Source of the DNA: Phycomyces blakesleeanus NRRL 1555(-)
Lineage: Eukaryota; Mucoromycota; Mucoromycetes; Mucorales; Phycomycetaceae
Direction of reading: 5' to 3'
Assembly (NCBI RefSeq): GCF_001638985.1
Contig: NW_017265162.1
Coordinates: forward strand, 310,001 to 374,000
Length of the DNA stretch: 64,000 nt
Shown here: positions 23,326-35,230 of the stretch, piece after piece
How positions within the stretch are numbered: the stretch's first letter is position 1
How the letters are laid out: each line of letters begins with the position of its first letter
Notes under the pieces: generated by a model
What the model was told of the DNA's origin: nothing
Database searches by the model: none
Seen by the model: only the letters and a program-made list of their open reading frames with translations
Made by a program: the position numbers and the translations under genes

Positions 23326-25870
23326 ATGACTCTCTCGCACACCATTGCATCTGCACCAGGAAAGGTACTACTGACCGGTGGCTACCTTGTCCTCGAGCAA
23401 CAGTTCCAAGGACTAGTTGTAGGCACATCTGCCAGATTCTACACCATCATCACTCCATCGGATGAACCCGGGATTCAGGTGCGATCCCCCCAGTTTGATG
23501 GTGGTAATTGGCACTATACCCTCACTGTCCAGCCAGACTTTCAATTGACCCCAAGGTTAATATTAAATATAAAGTAGTATAAATATATGCACATTATTAT
23601 TCCAAAGATAGAGAGCAAAATAATAATAATAATCACGGAATAAATAAAAAAGATGGATTTGTGTGTGCAAAAATGAGTAAATGTATGGATACATATTTAT
23701 TTATATTTATAATATATATATATATTAATTCTTCTTTAACTTGTCTTACGAAAGCAGTTCAGGAACATCTCGTAACCCATTTGTGGAAGCATCCTTGAGA
23801 TTCACACTTGCCCTTGTCCGCGAAAAGGTGGGACGATCTGCATTCGGGGTTCTGTCAACCGACTGTATCATAACTATCTTGGGCGACAATGATTTCTACT
23901 CACAGCAAGCACAGGTAATGTTTATTTATTTATTTATTTATTTGTATTTAAATAAATATATAAAAAAAGAGTGAGTTAGAGACTGTTGTTAATGATTTGC
24001 TATGTGTATATCAATATATCAACATATCAATATTTCTTTAGCTTGAGAAGCTTGGATTGGATAGCTCATATGGTTCCTTGGCTGGGCTTCCCCCATTTGC
24101 AGACACAATGACTAGTCTCAAAGACGTGCACAAAACAGGACTGGGTTCTTCTGCTGCATTGACTACATCCCTTGTAGCTGCACTCTGTGCTCACTTCAAG
24201 GCTGTCGATCTGGACAACCAGAAAGATCGTACCCTAGTACACAACCTTGCCCAGTTTGTCCATTGCTTTGCTCAAGGAAAGGTTGGAAGTGGGTTTGATG
24301 TTTCAGCTGCTGTGTGGGGAAGTCATCGTTATCGTAGATTTAACCCTCAAGTACTGGCGTCAATCATGGTATGCAAATTAGCTAGAATTCTAAAATTCAG
24401 TACATATATAAAAAATGTATTTGTGCCACTTTAATCAAGGAGTAAATCTGGATGTGCAGATGTGTAAATACAGTATAATTTACTTTCAAAAAAAAGTGTA
24501 ATATAGAAAAAGAGAGAAATATCGAAAGTATTACAACTATGATTATTGACATAATGTGTTTTTTTTTCTTTAAAAAAAATAGGATCAACAGGTCGATGGT
24601 ACTCTCTTATTGAAACACTTGAGTGCAGATAGTTTTGGGTAAGTTAGTCTTATTTCTCTTTTTGGTTTTTGGAATGTCAATTGCGCCACAGTAGCATATT
24701 ATAAGATTTAGGTTTTTATTTATTTATTTATTTACTTATTTATTTTTGGATTTTCTTTTTTACATGCACAAAGGTGGGATAATGAGGTGGCTCCCTTTAA
24801 ACTTCCTCCTGGTTTTGATCTCATCTTGGCTGATATCGATGCAGGAAGTCACACGCCTACTCTGGTTGGAAAAGTACTTGCATGGCGTAAAGCCAACCCA
24901 ACTACCGGTAAACTAAGAAAAAAAAAGAAGGAAGAATAATAGAAATGATAGTTTATTTATATGTACATTATGTATATGTACCTGCATAGAATATATATAT
25001 AAATATAAAAGGGTATGTTAATTAACGTTAACATTAACATTAATATTTTTCCTGTTCTGTTCTAGCAAATGCTTTGTGGGTAGAATTGGGCTCTTACAAT
25101 AGCAAAGTGGAGCAAGTATTGCGCGATCTTACAACAGCCGAGCAAAAGGAACCAGTACTTTATAAGGCAGTCATTGAAAAATGCTCTCGTCACAAGGCTT
25201 CAGAGGTACAAGATTAAATACAGATAGATAGACATAGACAGATATTATTATTATAATCATAATAATAATCATAAGCATCATCATATGTTGTGTTTGTGTT
25301 TCTCGACTAAGATGTACTTATTAATTTCTTTTTCTCTTCAAGTGGGCGTCGCTCCCAGAAACGAACGAAGTTATCTCTAAAATGGTCCAACTTGTCCATA
25401 ACTTTGGCCATGTCCGACGCCTATTGCGGGAAATGAGCCAATTGTCAGAAGTACCTATTGAACCAATCGAACAAACACAACTATTAGAGGCTTGTCTTGA
25501 GGTTGAAGGAACTGTAATAGCTGGTGTCCCTGGAGGTAAATTTGAAATTAGAATTATAATTGTAATTAAATACATACATATACACATATATATATTCATT
25601 GATCTATTTCAACTATAACATTAACCTTATGTATTCACTCATTACGCATACCCACAAACTTAACACTAACTAATTATATTTTTTTTTGTAGCTGGTGGTT
25701 ACGATGCTATCTTTTGCATCGTTCTTTCAGACAAGGCAAAACAACAAGTTCGCCAGGTGTGGCAGGGATGGTCTGCTTTAAGCGTAGGACCCTTACTTTC
25801 CAAAGCAGATTCTAAAGGCGTGACACTAGTTGAACTAGCAGACGTTCCTGGTCTGGCCAATTCACTTTAA
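23326..25870 (+). CDS. ERG8: Phosphomevalonate kinase
   Basis: GHMP kinase that phosphorylates phosphomevalonate to diphosphomevalonate in the mevalonate route to sterols and isoprenoids. Eight exons encode about 470 residues. Hallmarks are the N-terminal SAPGKVLLTGGYLVLE, the GHMP ATP loop KTGLGSSAALTTSLVAAL, QGKVGSGFDVSAAVWGSHRYRR with the substrate-site region, ADIDAGSHTPTLVGKVLAW, and the C-terminal GHMP motif GAGGYDAIFCIVL. The start ATG (23326) is followed at once by the conserved first strand. Introns lie near 23556-23754, 23915-24041, 24369-24582, 24640-24773, 24909-25065, 25207-25342 and 25536-25692. It converges with CDC50, 297 bp apart. Confidence 0.96.
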
Positions 25871-26167
25871 ACCACCATCAAACTAAAAATAAAATACAAT
25901 CCATACACATACTCCCCTTAACCATTTCTCCCTTTTCTTTACTCTTTTTTTTCTGTTTGGTTTGGTTGTTCTTTTGTTTGTTTATATTTATTCGTTCGCA
26001 TAGAGACACGTAAAAAGAAGAAGAAGACGTAGAGTGATTATTAGCACTGGAAAAGAATTGGGATAAAGAGATCGATATAGAGAAAGAACGAATAAAATTC
26101 ACAAACGATAATCTCAACACGTAATATAGTTATATAGTTATATATGCATATTATATATATATTTTTT

Positions 26168-27824
26168 TTAACGATTAGCACCCGAAGCCTGGTTCCAAGA
26201 AAGTCTATCGTGGTCACCAAGTTTTCTATAGAAATAATTAAATAAGTAAATAAAGAGACATATAAAGCAAAAAAGGTATTCAAGTTTCGTATGACTATAG
26301 AGAAAAATCATGCCAGTGGTAGAGTATATTCTTACCTAGGTTTAAAGAAGTGCCATCCGAGGAATACGACTCCAAGAAAGGCGCAGATGCAACCCATAAT
26401 GATATAAGCCAAGCCCATAAATGAGTTGCGATCACCAAGGAATGAGGTTCCGGTCAGGACAATAGATTTTGTACCACCATAGGCAGTAATGTCATAGTTG
26501 AGATCAACCTGAACAGAGTATGTGCCTGCCTGCAGAGTTTCACCCTCATAGTGTGAATACAATTTGCGGAAGGTCGGGTACCAACTAGTACGCATCCAGA
26601 CCTGGAAATGCTCATCCTCTTTTGGGTCAAAAAGATTCTCTGCTGTGTAGGCATTATTGAATCGTTTGGCCCAATTGGTAGGAGGAGTAATTTCGTCTAA
26701 TGACATTGATGTCTTTTCAAATCGAGAAGCATCAGAAGGCCATGCGATACCCTTTTCATTAAAAACATATGTGATATTGTTCGCACTTCCACCTTGAGGG
26801 TTCAGCAGAGTCAGTGCACTAAAAGAATCTAAAATAAACAGAATTCAATACAAAATTTGGACACAAATGTAGTTCTTTCTTCTTCTTCTTCAAGTAAAAA
26901 TAGATATAAAAATAAAAAAAATAAATAGAAAAAGAGGAAGAGAGACAACTTGGCCCATTCTGCCTTACCGTTAAACATGGAATTGGCAATCAAACCACAG
27001 GGGTAATATATCTTTCCATTGGGATCAACACCCATTGGCGAGCATGATGTTGTAGCTTCTCCGGGAGTAATCTTCTCGCCATGGAGTTGACTGTAACTCA
27101 GACTTTTGACATATTTACGATGATTCTGGTAAAAGTTGGTCATTTTATAATAGAGGTAGATGGGGGAATTGAGAGGCATTGGAATGGAGAACTCGATGAT
27201 GCAACGTTGAAGAGTGTCGCCTTCTGCTACGGGTTGCTGGTTAAGGTATGTAGTGGCATTTACGAGTCGATAGCTGGGAGCACGAATGACTGTTATTCAA
27301 TAGAATGTATATTGAAAATTAGTGAGTCAGTAATAGAGATTAGCATTCTTATTTTATTTTACCAGTTGTGTTTTCAGAAGTAAATTTGTAACTAAATAGG
27401 TTGTCTCCCAAAACGGTAGCTGCAGTTCCAGTCTGTTTTGCACAGTCTGTGTAATCGATAACGATTTCATTTACCTATTATATATATTATATGAATATAT
27501 AGATATAGATGCGTGTATATATATAATCTGTAATAAGTTTTCAAGCTGACTTATACTTTGTTTCGTGAGCCTATTGTTAAACTTGTTTATTGTTCTTTTA
27601 CCGTATCACTCTCATACAAGAATAGTCCGCCCAAGGGAGCAAACACGATACCAGCCGCAAATAAAGTCGGGAGAACGGTTTTTGGTGTGAGAAGTGGCTG
27701 CCAAGCCTTGAGACGTTGTTGCTTAAACGCAGTGTCTATATGCATTTTAAAGAATGAGTTAAGATTGTCATCCTATAATGCTCATCAACCTACTCGCAGG
27801 CTTTCTACTCTTTGTTTCTGCCAT
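26168..27824 (-). CDS. CDC50/LEM3-family flippase subunit
   Basis: Non-catalytic beta subunit of P4-ATPase phospholipid flippases, needed for their exit from the ER and activity at Golgi, endosome or plasma membrane. Six exons, about 385 residues. Exon 1 encodes about 10 residues ([10 protein letters not shown]) and joins in phase to the signature [20 protein letters not shown]. First membrane helix [20 protein letters not shown]; large lumenal domain with [28 protein letters not shown] and paired Cys; second helix [22 protein letters not shown]. The last exon encodes [12 protein letters not shown], the usual C-terminus. Fungi have two or three paralogues (Cdc50, Lem3, Crf1), which I cannot tell apart here. 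It is divergent from PFA4 across 346 bp. Confidence 0.95.
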
Positions 27825-28170
27825 GAGATGAGGTATAGTGCAGAAATAAGGCTTCTTGTTTGGATTTTCTTTAAGAAGAAGAAGAGGAGAAAGGAAGAAA
27901 TGAAAATAAGGTAATGGGTCAGTAGTGAATGATTAGCAAAAAGAAGAAGAGGAAAAAGCTCAGCCCTTTGTCCTCCTTTTCAGCCCACGCCTTTTTTTTT
28001 CTACCTCCCCTTTCCCCTTCTCCCTTCTTTTTTTTTTCATTTGTGCTTTATCCTCCGCCCTCTTTTTTCCCCCATTACCTTTTCCCTCTTTTGTTTCTTT
28101 ATTTTCTTTATATATTTTCTTTTATATATATTTCCTTTATTTTTATTGTTATTTCCACCAATCGAGTTTG
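27825..28170. promoter_or_regulatory. Shared divergent promoter CDC50 / PFA4
   Basis: 346 bp separate the two start codons. The + strand from about 27975 to 28155 is a strong pyrimidine tract (T/C runs), typical of fungal promoters. No specific operator was identified. Confidence 0.5.
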
Positions 28171-29727
28171 ATGCTAGAGTCGATTCCAGGAAAGGTGTTT
28201 GTGGTGGGAGTCGTACTGCTCATCGCAATGATTGCTTATTCATCACAACTTATGGTGTTTGGTCCTGCACTCGGAGGACTGACGTTGAAAGCATTCTGGT
28301 TCCTAGCTCCACTTAATGTACTCGTGGCCATGGTCTTTTACAACTATTACCTTGCAGTCACCACTGATCCAGGAAAAGTACCTTCAGACTGGGTAACAAT
28401 GAAGTTATTTAAACAATCTTAAAATGCAACCGAATGACTAAAGGACTAATACGGAACAACCATAAAACTCTATTCCCGTCAAACTACAATACATTACGCA
28501 CATGTATAATGTGAATAAATATGCATATAAATAAAAATAAAAGGTGCCTGCAGTGGTTATTAAGGAGAATAAACAGCTAGGTATAACAGGTCCACGAGTA
28601 TGTAAAGCTTGCAATATTTACAAACCACCTCGCTCGCATCACTGCCGATACTGCAAACGGTGTGTATTGAAAATGGATCACCATTGTCCATGGATCGATA
28701 ATTGCGTTGGCCATGGAAATTATCCCCACTTTATGCGATTTGTAATCTACGTCGATTTTGCATGTTCGTACGTCGTCGGATTATTGATATGGCGGGTACG
28801 AACCATTCTGGATTCGATGCGACACTTTCAATTCGATGCCGACCCAAATACTTCTGAAATTGTATTTATGGTACTCAACTTTGTATTGGCATTCGTGGTC
28901 TTATTCTGTGTGGGTATCTTGAGCGTCTATCATCTGTACTGTATTGCCAAGAACCAATCTACTATTGAAGGCTGGGAACGAGGAAAGGTCGAAAAGCTGG
29001 TTAGAAGAAGCAAGATACCTCCCGTAAGTTTACCAAATCCTAATATTTTTACTTTTTTATTTTTTTAAAAGCAATCTCATATAAACTTTCAAGTTGACTG
29101 TAGGTTGTATACCCATTTGATATCAGCATCTACAAGAACATATGTAGTGTATTCGGAAATAATCCTTTCCTCTGGCTGTGGCCCCAAACACCAAAATCCA
29201 ACGGTATCGACTTTGCTCTCTGTAACGATGCAGGTAAAAAAAAAAGAATCATTTACTTATGATCAAGATACATAATAAAATAAAAATAAAAGAATAAGAA
29301 TACGAATACGAACTCCCAATAATAACGTACAAAAAAAATGGATTATCTAGATCCAGCTGTAGTATTTTACTGGCCACCTCGAGATCCCGATGATTTGCGT
29401 CCATCGATATTCTCAATTCAATACAAGCGCCAACAGGAAAAGAAATACCGACAGAGCACAAATCAAGAGGTAGAAGACAGTGTTTCAGACGATTATTACG
29501 ATTCCGGAAGTTTTGCTTCAGATAGTGATTATCCCAGCGATGATGAATACAGAGGTTCTCGCCACAGCCAGCAATTAGAAGAAAGTCTCTATGGTCTTTC
29601 TGGCATTTCTCCCCACGAAAACGCATACCAACGCCGGGGGTGGGAATCTGAGCCAGAAGACGATGATTCAGTGCCGCTCGCTAATCTTATGCCACGCAAA
29701 TCACCCAAAGAATCCAAGGATGATTAA
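28171..29727 (+). CDS. PFA4: DHHC palmitoyltransferase PFA4-like
   Basis: ER membrane S-acyltransferase. PFA4 in yeast palmitoylates chitin synthase Chs3. Four exons: 28171 to about 28393, 28543-29022, about 29103-29231 and about 29342-29727, roughly 407 residues. Two N-terminal helices (FVVGVVLLIAMIAYSS, FWFLAPLNVLVAMVF) precede YYLAVTTDPGKVP. The zinc/catalytic region is CKACNIYKPPRSHHC, CKRCVLKMDHHCPWIDNCVG with the DHHC cysteine, then GHGNYPHF. Two more helices follow, then the TTxE-like STIEGWE motif and a PFA4-type tail (NPFLWLWPQTPKSNGIDF). The acidic, Ser-rich C-terminus is expected to be cytosolic and disordered. The start is the ATG at 28171. Confidence 0.9.
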
Positions 29728-30075
29728 TAATTTTCTTTTCTTTTCTTTTTTTTTAATAGAAATTATATATATATAATAGTAACAGTCCTTAGATACACTT
29801 CTTTTTCATTCTTTCGTTCTTTCTTTTATACAACGCTGTCTATTCGATATCAAATTGAGGGAGGTGCGGGGACGAGGGGGAGATGGAGGTGGAGGAAAGG
29901 GGAGGTTTGTGCTTGCAAGGTCGGCCTCTATAAACAAACGGAATCTATTTTTTTTCATTGTGATCGGAGAGGGGTTCGAGTTGTTTTTTTTTGAGTTGGT
30001 TGCAGTGACTTTTTTGTTTTTTGTTTTTTGTTTGTGAGGGGGGTTTTTTTGTGGAGGGGAAGATAAAGCTTGAGC
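29728..30075. other. Intergenic between convergent PFA4 and TIM23
   Basis: 348 bp holding both 3' ends: a T-rich run after PFA4, G-rich sequence around 29860-29905 and T/G runs. No gene seen. Confidence 0.55.
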
Positions 30076-30944
30076 TTATTGATCAGTCCACATAGAGACA
30101 AGAAGAGACCAAGCACCACCTACACCTGCACATACAGCAGAGGAAATAGCAATTGCGCGAGGACCTGCAACAGATAACAATGAAGATTAGATTAGAATAG
30201 GCGAGATCAAATTGGTAATATTTTACTGTATTGTAATTTGACGTTTTTTCTATCCATCTTCTCAAATCCAAGAAACTCCCACACACTAATACTCATCTCA
30301 AATCTTCCCCCAAACCAAAGAAGAAAAATATCTCTTTTTCTCTTTACCACTATTCTACACAAATGCTCTCAACCCTCCAAATCCTTACCAGCAGTGCTCT
30401 TGAAGATAGCTCCTGCAATAGCACCTCCTCCAATGCTGCTAAAGACATTATGGGTGCCCTGACAGTAATCCAACAGGGCAGTGCTGCCATTGTAAAGCAT
30501 AGCGACAACACCCACAGCGTTACCGAGTCCAGGGCCACGACGTGTGATTGTGTTGAGGGTAGTGTTGAGGCGAACCTTGGCATTTTCTGCACCTGAGCTC
30601 TTACGAAGACCTTCTGCCATACCGTAAGCACCACCGAGTGTGAGACCTGCCAAATAGGTGGTACCGGTGCCATAGCACAGATCGTCTGTCCAGCCGCGGG
30701 AAGGAGCTAGTGAAGCTCCACCGGCAGAGGAAGAGTGGTCTTCGACTTGCAAGAAGTCAATACCACCCTGGAGAGCCATGGGCTGCAATTTGGCCGCATC
30801 GTATGAAATGCTTGACATGAAGTCAGGCATCTTTTCGTACACATTGTCGTCGACAATGCTCTCCTCAAATTGCATGGGAGCATAGACTTCCTCCTGCTCT
30901 TCGACAGCAGGGGTTGTGGTCGATCCAAAGCCGAAAATGCCCAT
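30076..30944 (-). CDS. TIM23: Mitochondrial import translocase subunit TIM23
   Basis: Channel subunit of the inner-membrane TIM23 complex that imports presequence proteins. Two exons (30944 to about 30390 and about 30163-30076), about 220 residues. The N-terminal intermembrane-space half is acidic (EEQEEVYAPMQFEES). The Tim17/22/23 core follows: DDLCYGTGTTYLAGLTLGGA, RLNTTLNTITRRGPGLGNAV, GVVAMLYNGSTALLDYCQG, and SIGGGAIAGAIFKSTAG joined across the intron to GPRAIAISSAVCAGVGGAW. The Gly-rich helices and the RRGPGLGN segment are diagnostic. It ends shortly after the fourth helix, as usual. Confidence 0.96.
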
Positions 30945-31313
30945 GGTTGGTTGTAAAGTGTAAGAGAAGAAAAGGCGTTCTTTTTATTTTTTTTGTCGAA
31001 AAATGCCAACAGAAAAAGCCTCTAGAGCGGGGCAACAAATGATGACGTTTTAATCTCGAGAAATTTGACTTGACCTCCCCCCCCCCTGGCTGTGCAGAAA
31101 AGAAGACCAAAAGTTGCAAGTGAAAGGAGTATAGCAACAGCAAGTACACAAGGTTATAGTACCATGAGAAGGAGAAAAGATATTAAGAATATTTCACAGT
31201 AAAAATAAAAGGAAATAAATTAAAGTATATAGTAAAAATAACAAGGAAGATAGACCCTTTTTTTCTCTTTCTTTCTGTCTCTTTCTTTATCGTATATTAT
31301 ATATATATATATT
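30945..31313. other. Intergenic between TIM23 and RSC7
   Basis: 369 bp with a run of ten C near 31077-31086 and A-rich sequence upstream of TIM23. Presumably the TIM23 promoter and the RSC7 3' UTR. Confidence 0.5.
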
Positions 31314-32656
31314 TTATGTTGAAGGCATAAATGTATAAGGTGCCTTGGTTGAATAAGCGGAAAGAGGCACACTACCAGCGGTGGTAAGGCGGCCATCAAT
31401 TGAATTTACCGCATCCTTGTTCAGGTTTGTATCTGATAGTCCACTTCAAAGGCATATTTTTTTAAGAAATATATGTGTATATATTATGAATATATATGCA
31501 TTTAGGTGGGTAATTTAGATGTGTGTTTGTGTGCGTGTGTTTGATTGATTGTTTGATTGATTGATTGATTGTTTGTTTGTTTGTGTGTGTACATGTATAT
31601 ATATATATATTATTGTCTGCACCAAACTTACGGTGTTACTTCAGACAATGGCTTTTCAGTAGGGCTATCTGGAGACTCTTCCTGAATGGGTTCTGGTTGA
31701 TAGAGTCGTTTACGGGGTTGCTTAGAAAGTGGGATCTGGTAAACGTTGGTGTGTATATCATAAAATGCCGGATTTTCACGTCGGTACTCGCACAGATGGG
31801 CATTAAAGTCGCGTATAGACACCGCAACATGATGCATCCAATTGACCTCTGTTACGGGTCCTGCCAGACGTGCGATTGCTTTGTTGGTAATGTTATTACG
31901 CCCAGTGAGTGCAAATGGTGCCCATGTCTTGTCCGCTGGGGCTTCTTTTCCATCATCCTCTGAGTCTTTATCGTCCCCAAACAATTCATGGTCTTCAAGC
32001 TCTCCTGTATAATAATAGTCATCACGGCCCTTTCGGCCTTTTTTCACTACTCGATGACCAAATTGTTTAAATACTGAACGTGCCGTGACCACAGATACTT
32101 CACGAGTGCGGAAAGTAGATCGCAGCAAATCCCTTTCTACCAGATGGTTTTTTTCGGCGTCTGTGACATGCACCTTGACGAGCTTTGGATTCTTTTTCAG
32201 AAATACAAAACTATCTCGAAAATTAAGGAGTGCAGCTGGATCCTTGGAAAACATAAACAGCATGTTGCCTCTATCTGGAAGCGTAAAGGTCGTGACTTTG
32301 TATTGTCGCCCTCCCATTAGGTGTCCGTTACTATCCACTTTGGTCTCTCCAATGTCATCAATATCATCTTCTACTTCATACATCATTCCAGACATAATCT
32401 TCTTTGGTCTGTCCTCTCTTCCAGTTCCAGACTTGGGTCGTCCTCTCTTTTTTCCTAGTTGGCTAGGTGAATGCGTATCATTATCGCTCAGGTCGTCATC
32501 AAATGAATGATCGCTTTCTTCGTCTGTAGAGTCGTGATCTACATCATCTAGTCTATCGATCCTGTCTTGTCGCAAATCTACATCACGGCCACCGGCCATG
32601 TTCTTTTTCCTGGAGGACCGGCCTTTCTTTTTGGCGTTTTGTGAGGAATGCTTCAT
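31314..32656 (-). CDS. Chromatin-remodelling complex subunit RSC7/Npl6-type
   Basis: Resembles the RSC7/Swp82 (Npl6) family, accessory subunits of RSC and SWI/SNF remodellers in the nucleus. About 385 residues in two exons (32656 to about 31630, and about 31314-31446). The basic, acidic and Ser-rich N-terminus includes an AT-hook-like KKRGRPKSG. The conserved core is TFTLPDRGNMLFMFSKDPA, ALLNFRDSFVFLKKNPKL, LRSTFRTREVSVVTARSVFK and FGHRVVKKGRKGRDDYY, then WMHHVAVSIRDFNAHL and the C-terminal AYSTKAPYTFMPST. The ATG at 32656 is the first in frame; the longer open frame would need a GTG. A four-codon upstream ORF lies at 32680-32691. Confidence 0.85.
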
Positions 32657-33581
32657 CGATGCTGGATCAAGTAAATTTTTCAATAAGCCATTATGGATTC
32701 TACGCACTCTTAATCACTTGAGCGTATTTTATTTTTATTTTTTATTTTTATTCATCTCATGCTATTCGATCTACTCCACTGCACCTTTTCTTTAAAAAAA
32801 AGTAATTTTGTATTGGACTCCTTTTTCTTATCCTTATCCTTCCTTTCTTCCTTTCTTTCTTTCTTCCTTTCTTCCTTTCTTTTCTTTCTTATTTTTCTTT
32901 CTTTTGCCAATAGGAATTTCTTATTTGCAACGCTCAGAAGATTTGTTGAATTCCCTTTTTAACGAGTTATCTTAAATACACGTGATTTGTGAATGTTTAA
33001 CCAATCCAATCATCAAACTTTGTTTTCCTGTACACCTTTTTCACAATTATAGCGTTGCTTTAAAATATTTTGCGTGCAATCTAAATTTAATTATTATTTC
33101 TTGCGCTTGCAGGTAAAAAAAAACATTTATATATATATTTATATATATATAAAATAAAAATATAATATAATAGCAAGAATTAATACTAAAATAAGTTCAA
33201 TTGGGTTTGGACCTGCAACCATAACCACACTGAACCACACTGAACCACACTACACCACACTACTCTGTACTGTACTGTACTGCACTATACTGCATTGCAC
33301 CACATTGTACTAACAAAAGGAAAAAAAAATTATAATATAATTTGATTTGTGGTAGCCACTAAAGGTTGTAAATGTTTTACATACAAAGTGTATATTTAAA
33401 GCATTTTCTTTATCTTAAAGTTAAGGTTGGTCAAGGGAAGAAAATATGTAAAATTTTAAGATGCTTGTCTGTGTGTGTGTATGTGCGTGTGTGTTTTCTT
33501 CTTTTTACTTCTTCTTTATAATAAAAATAAAAATAAAAATATAGATCTATTCCTAGGCCAGTGTACAACAAATGTCTTAAT
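32657..33581. other. Intergenic between RSC7 and the cold-shock gene
   Basis: 0.92 kb. It holds CTTT/CCTT runs near 32830-32895 (promoter side of RSC7) and the CACACTGAAC/CTGTACTG repeat at 33224-33312. No coding signal. Confidence 0.5.
33224..33312. repeat. CACACTGAA / CTGTACTGTACTGCA short repeat
   Basis: Imperfect pentamer-to-decamer units. On the minus strand they read as GTGCAGTACAGTACAG, like the arrays near 371 and 12252. Confidence 0.7.
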
Positions 33582-34658
33582 TTAACCAAGGTTATCACCA
33601 AGACGTTTATCAGCTAGGGGTGAGAATGGGGGATAAGGTGGCGCGAACTGTGCCATTGGGGACGTGGGCGGGATTGGCAGCGATGATCCGTAACCATACA
33701 TCGGGAAGGGTTGCTGTCCGTATGGAGGATATGGCTGTGGAAGATTGTTGAACATAAACCCGCCGTCCACAATACCTGCCTGAGCCTGTGGACCAGGATA
33801 TCCAAAGTTTCCTGAAGATGAACCATAGGGATCGAATCCATAGCCTATTGATATTAATTAATTAATAACATAAACACATTATATACACAAAAATTCTCTT
33901 TTATCTGCTTCAAGAATGCCCCAAATGAATAGACGCATCAATATATCTATATTACCCATAGGTTCTGCACCATAAGCACTAAAACAAAAAAGAAAAATCA
34001 AAGAAGTATTAATAAAAAATTTTGTCTTATTTTTTTTTGTAACATACTTGTCAAACTTACTTTGGGTTGATGCGTTGGCTTGCGTGAGGATCGCCTTGTA
34101 CAGGCACACCATTTGGTCCGGTTACATTTGCTGCTTGCATTCCCTTGACTCCTTGCACAAGATCGTATTCAACCTTTATTTTTGTTTGTTTGTTAGTGGT
34201 GTTATACACACACACAATATATATATATATATTTATAATGGCGCCAATTTGAATTTGCCAAGTTGAGTGTATATATATATACAGATCTGTGTATATGTAT
34301 ATTTATATATTTACCTCTTCACCCTATAGAAATGCATGAATAACTTTGACTCAGAAAATGGAAATGAAAATGAAAAAAAAATACTACAATAATACAATAG
34401 AATTGGGCTTACCTCTCTAAGACTTTTGAAACCTCCATTGTTCTGAATAGCAGTGTGATGAACGAAAACTACAGTCCAAAATAAGATAAGTAAATAAAAT
34501 CAGAAAATACTGGTATTCTAATAAAACTAACAAGAAAATTATTCATTACCTTCCGGAGGTGTTTCTGGAGAAGGATCATTAGGAATAATAAAGCCATATC
34601 CTTTTACAGAATTGAAGAACTTGACACGACCCAAGTTACGCGCTCCCTTGGATGCCAT
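33582..34658 (-). CDS. Cold-shock-domain nucleic-acid-binding protein
   Basis: Single N-terminal cold-shock domain: [18 protein letters not shown] (RNP1-like KGYGFI), then VFVHHTAIQ (RNP2-like) and [20 protein letters not shown], residues about 8-85, expected to bind single-stranded RNA or DNA. The C-terminal half is rich in Pro, Tyr, Gly and Gln ([18 protein letters not shown]), a low-complexity tail of the kind found in RNA granule proteins. Several small exons; total near 200 residues. The start at 34658 is the only ATG before the domain. Y-box-like in layout but without basic/aromatic islands. Target RNAs cannot be read from sequence. Confidence 0.9.
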
Positions 34659-35230
34659 GATGAATTAAATGAACTATGGGTTGCAAAAGATAGGTGAGTA
34701 CTGAGTTGAAATCAACAAAGGATAGAGAATTCGACTAGATAAAAAGGAAAAAGGAAATAAAAAGGAGTTGTGAAATATATCTATGCACACAGAGAGAGAA
34801 AGGTATATAATTAAATAATTAAAATAATTAATTAATTAAACAAATAATTAAATTATAAAATAATAGTAATAGTAATAGTAATAGTAATAGTAATAATGGT
34901 ATCCAATAATTATCTGCTTTTGTTGTTTTATATATATAGAATATATAATATATTGTATAGATTAAAGAATATATATATATATATATATATAGAAAAAAAA
35001 AGGCTTACTGAAAATAACAACAACAATAGTGGTAGTAAGAATAGTAGAATAAAATAAAATATATATAAAATATAAAATATGAAAAATATGAAAATAAAAA
35101 ACTATAGACAACAATAATACAAGAAGGGAAGGAAGGAAAGAAAGGCAAAGGCTGGAATGTATATCAAAGTCTAGTTTTGGTTGTCAAACTTGGCCAGTCA
35201 TTGGATAAGCTCGGCCAAGACGATCTGTGA
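34659..35230. other. Intergenic, cold-shock gene promoter
   Basis: AT-rich, with ATAGTA trinucleotide-type repeats near 34863-34900 and TA runs near 34970-34992. No gene seen. Confidence 0.5.

Noticed and set aside
27929..28171. Open frame upstream of PFA4
   Set aside because: Translation of the pyrimidine tract (Phe/Pro/Ser runs) in the divergent promoter.
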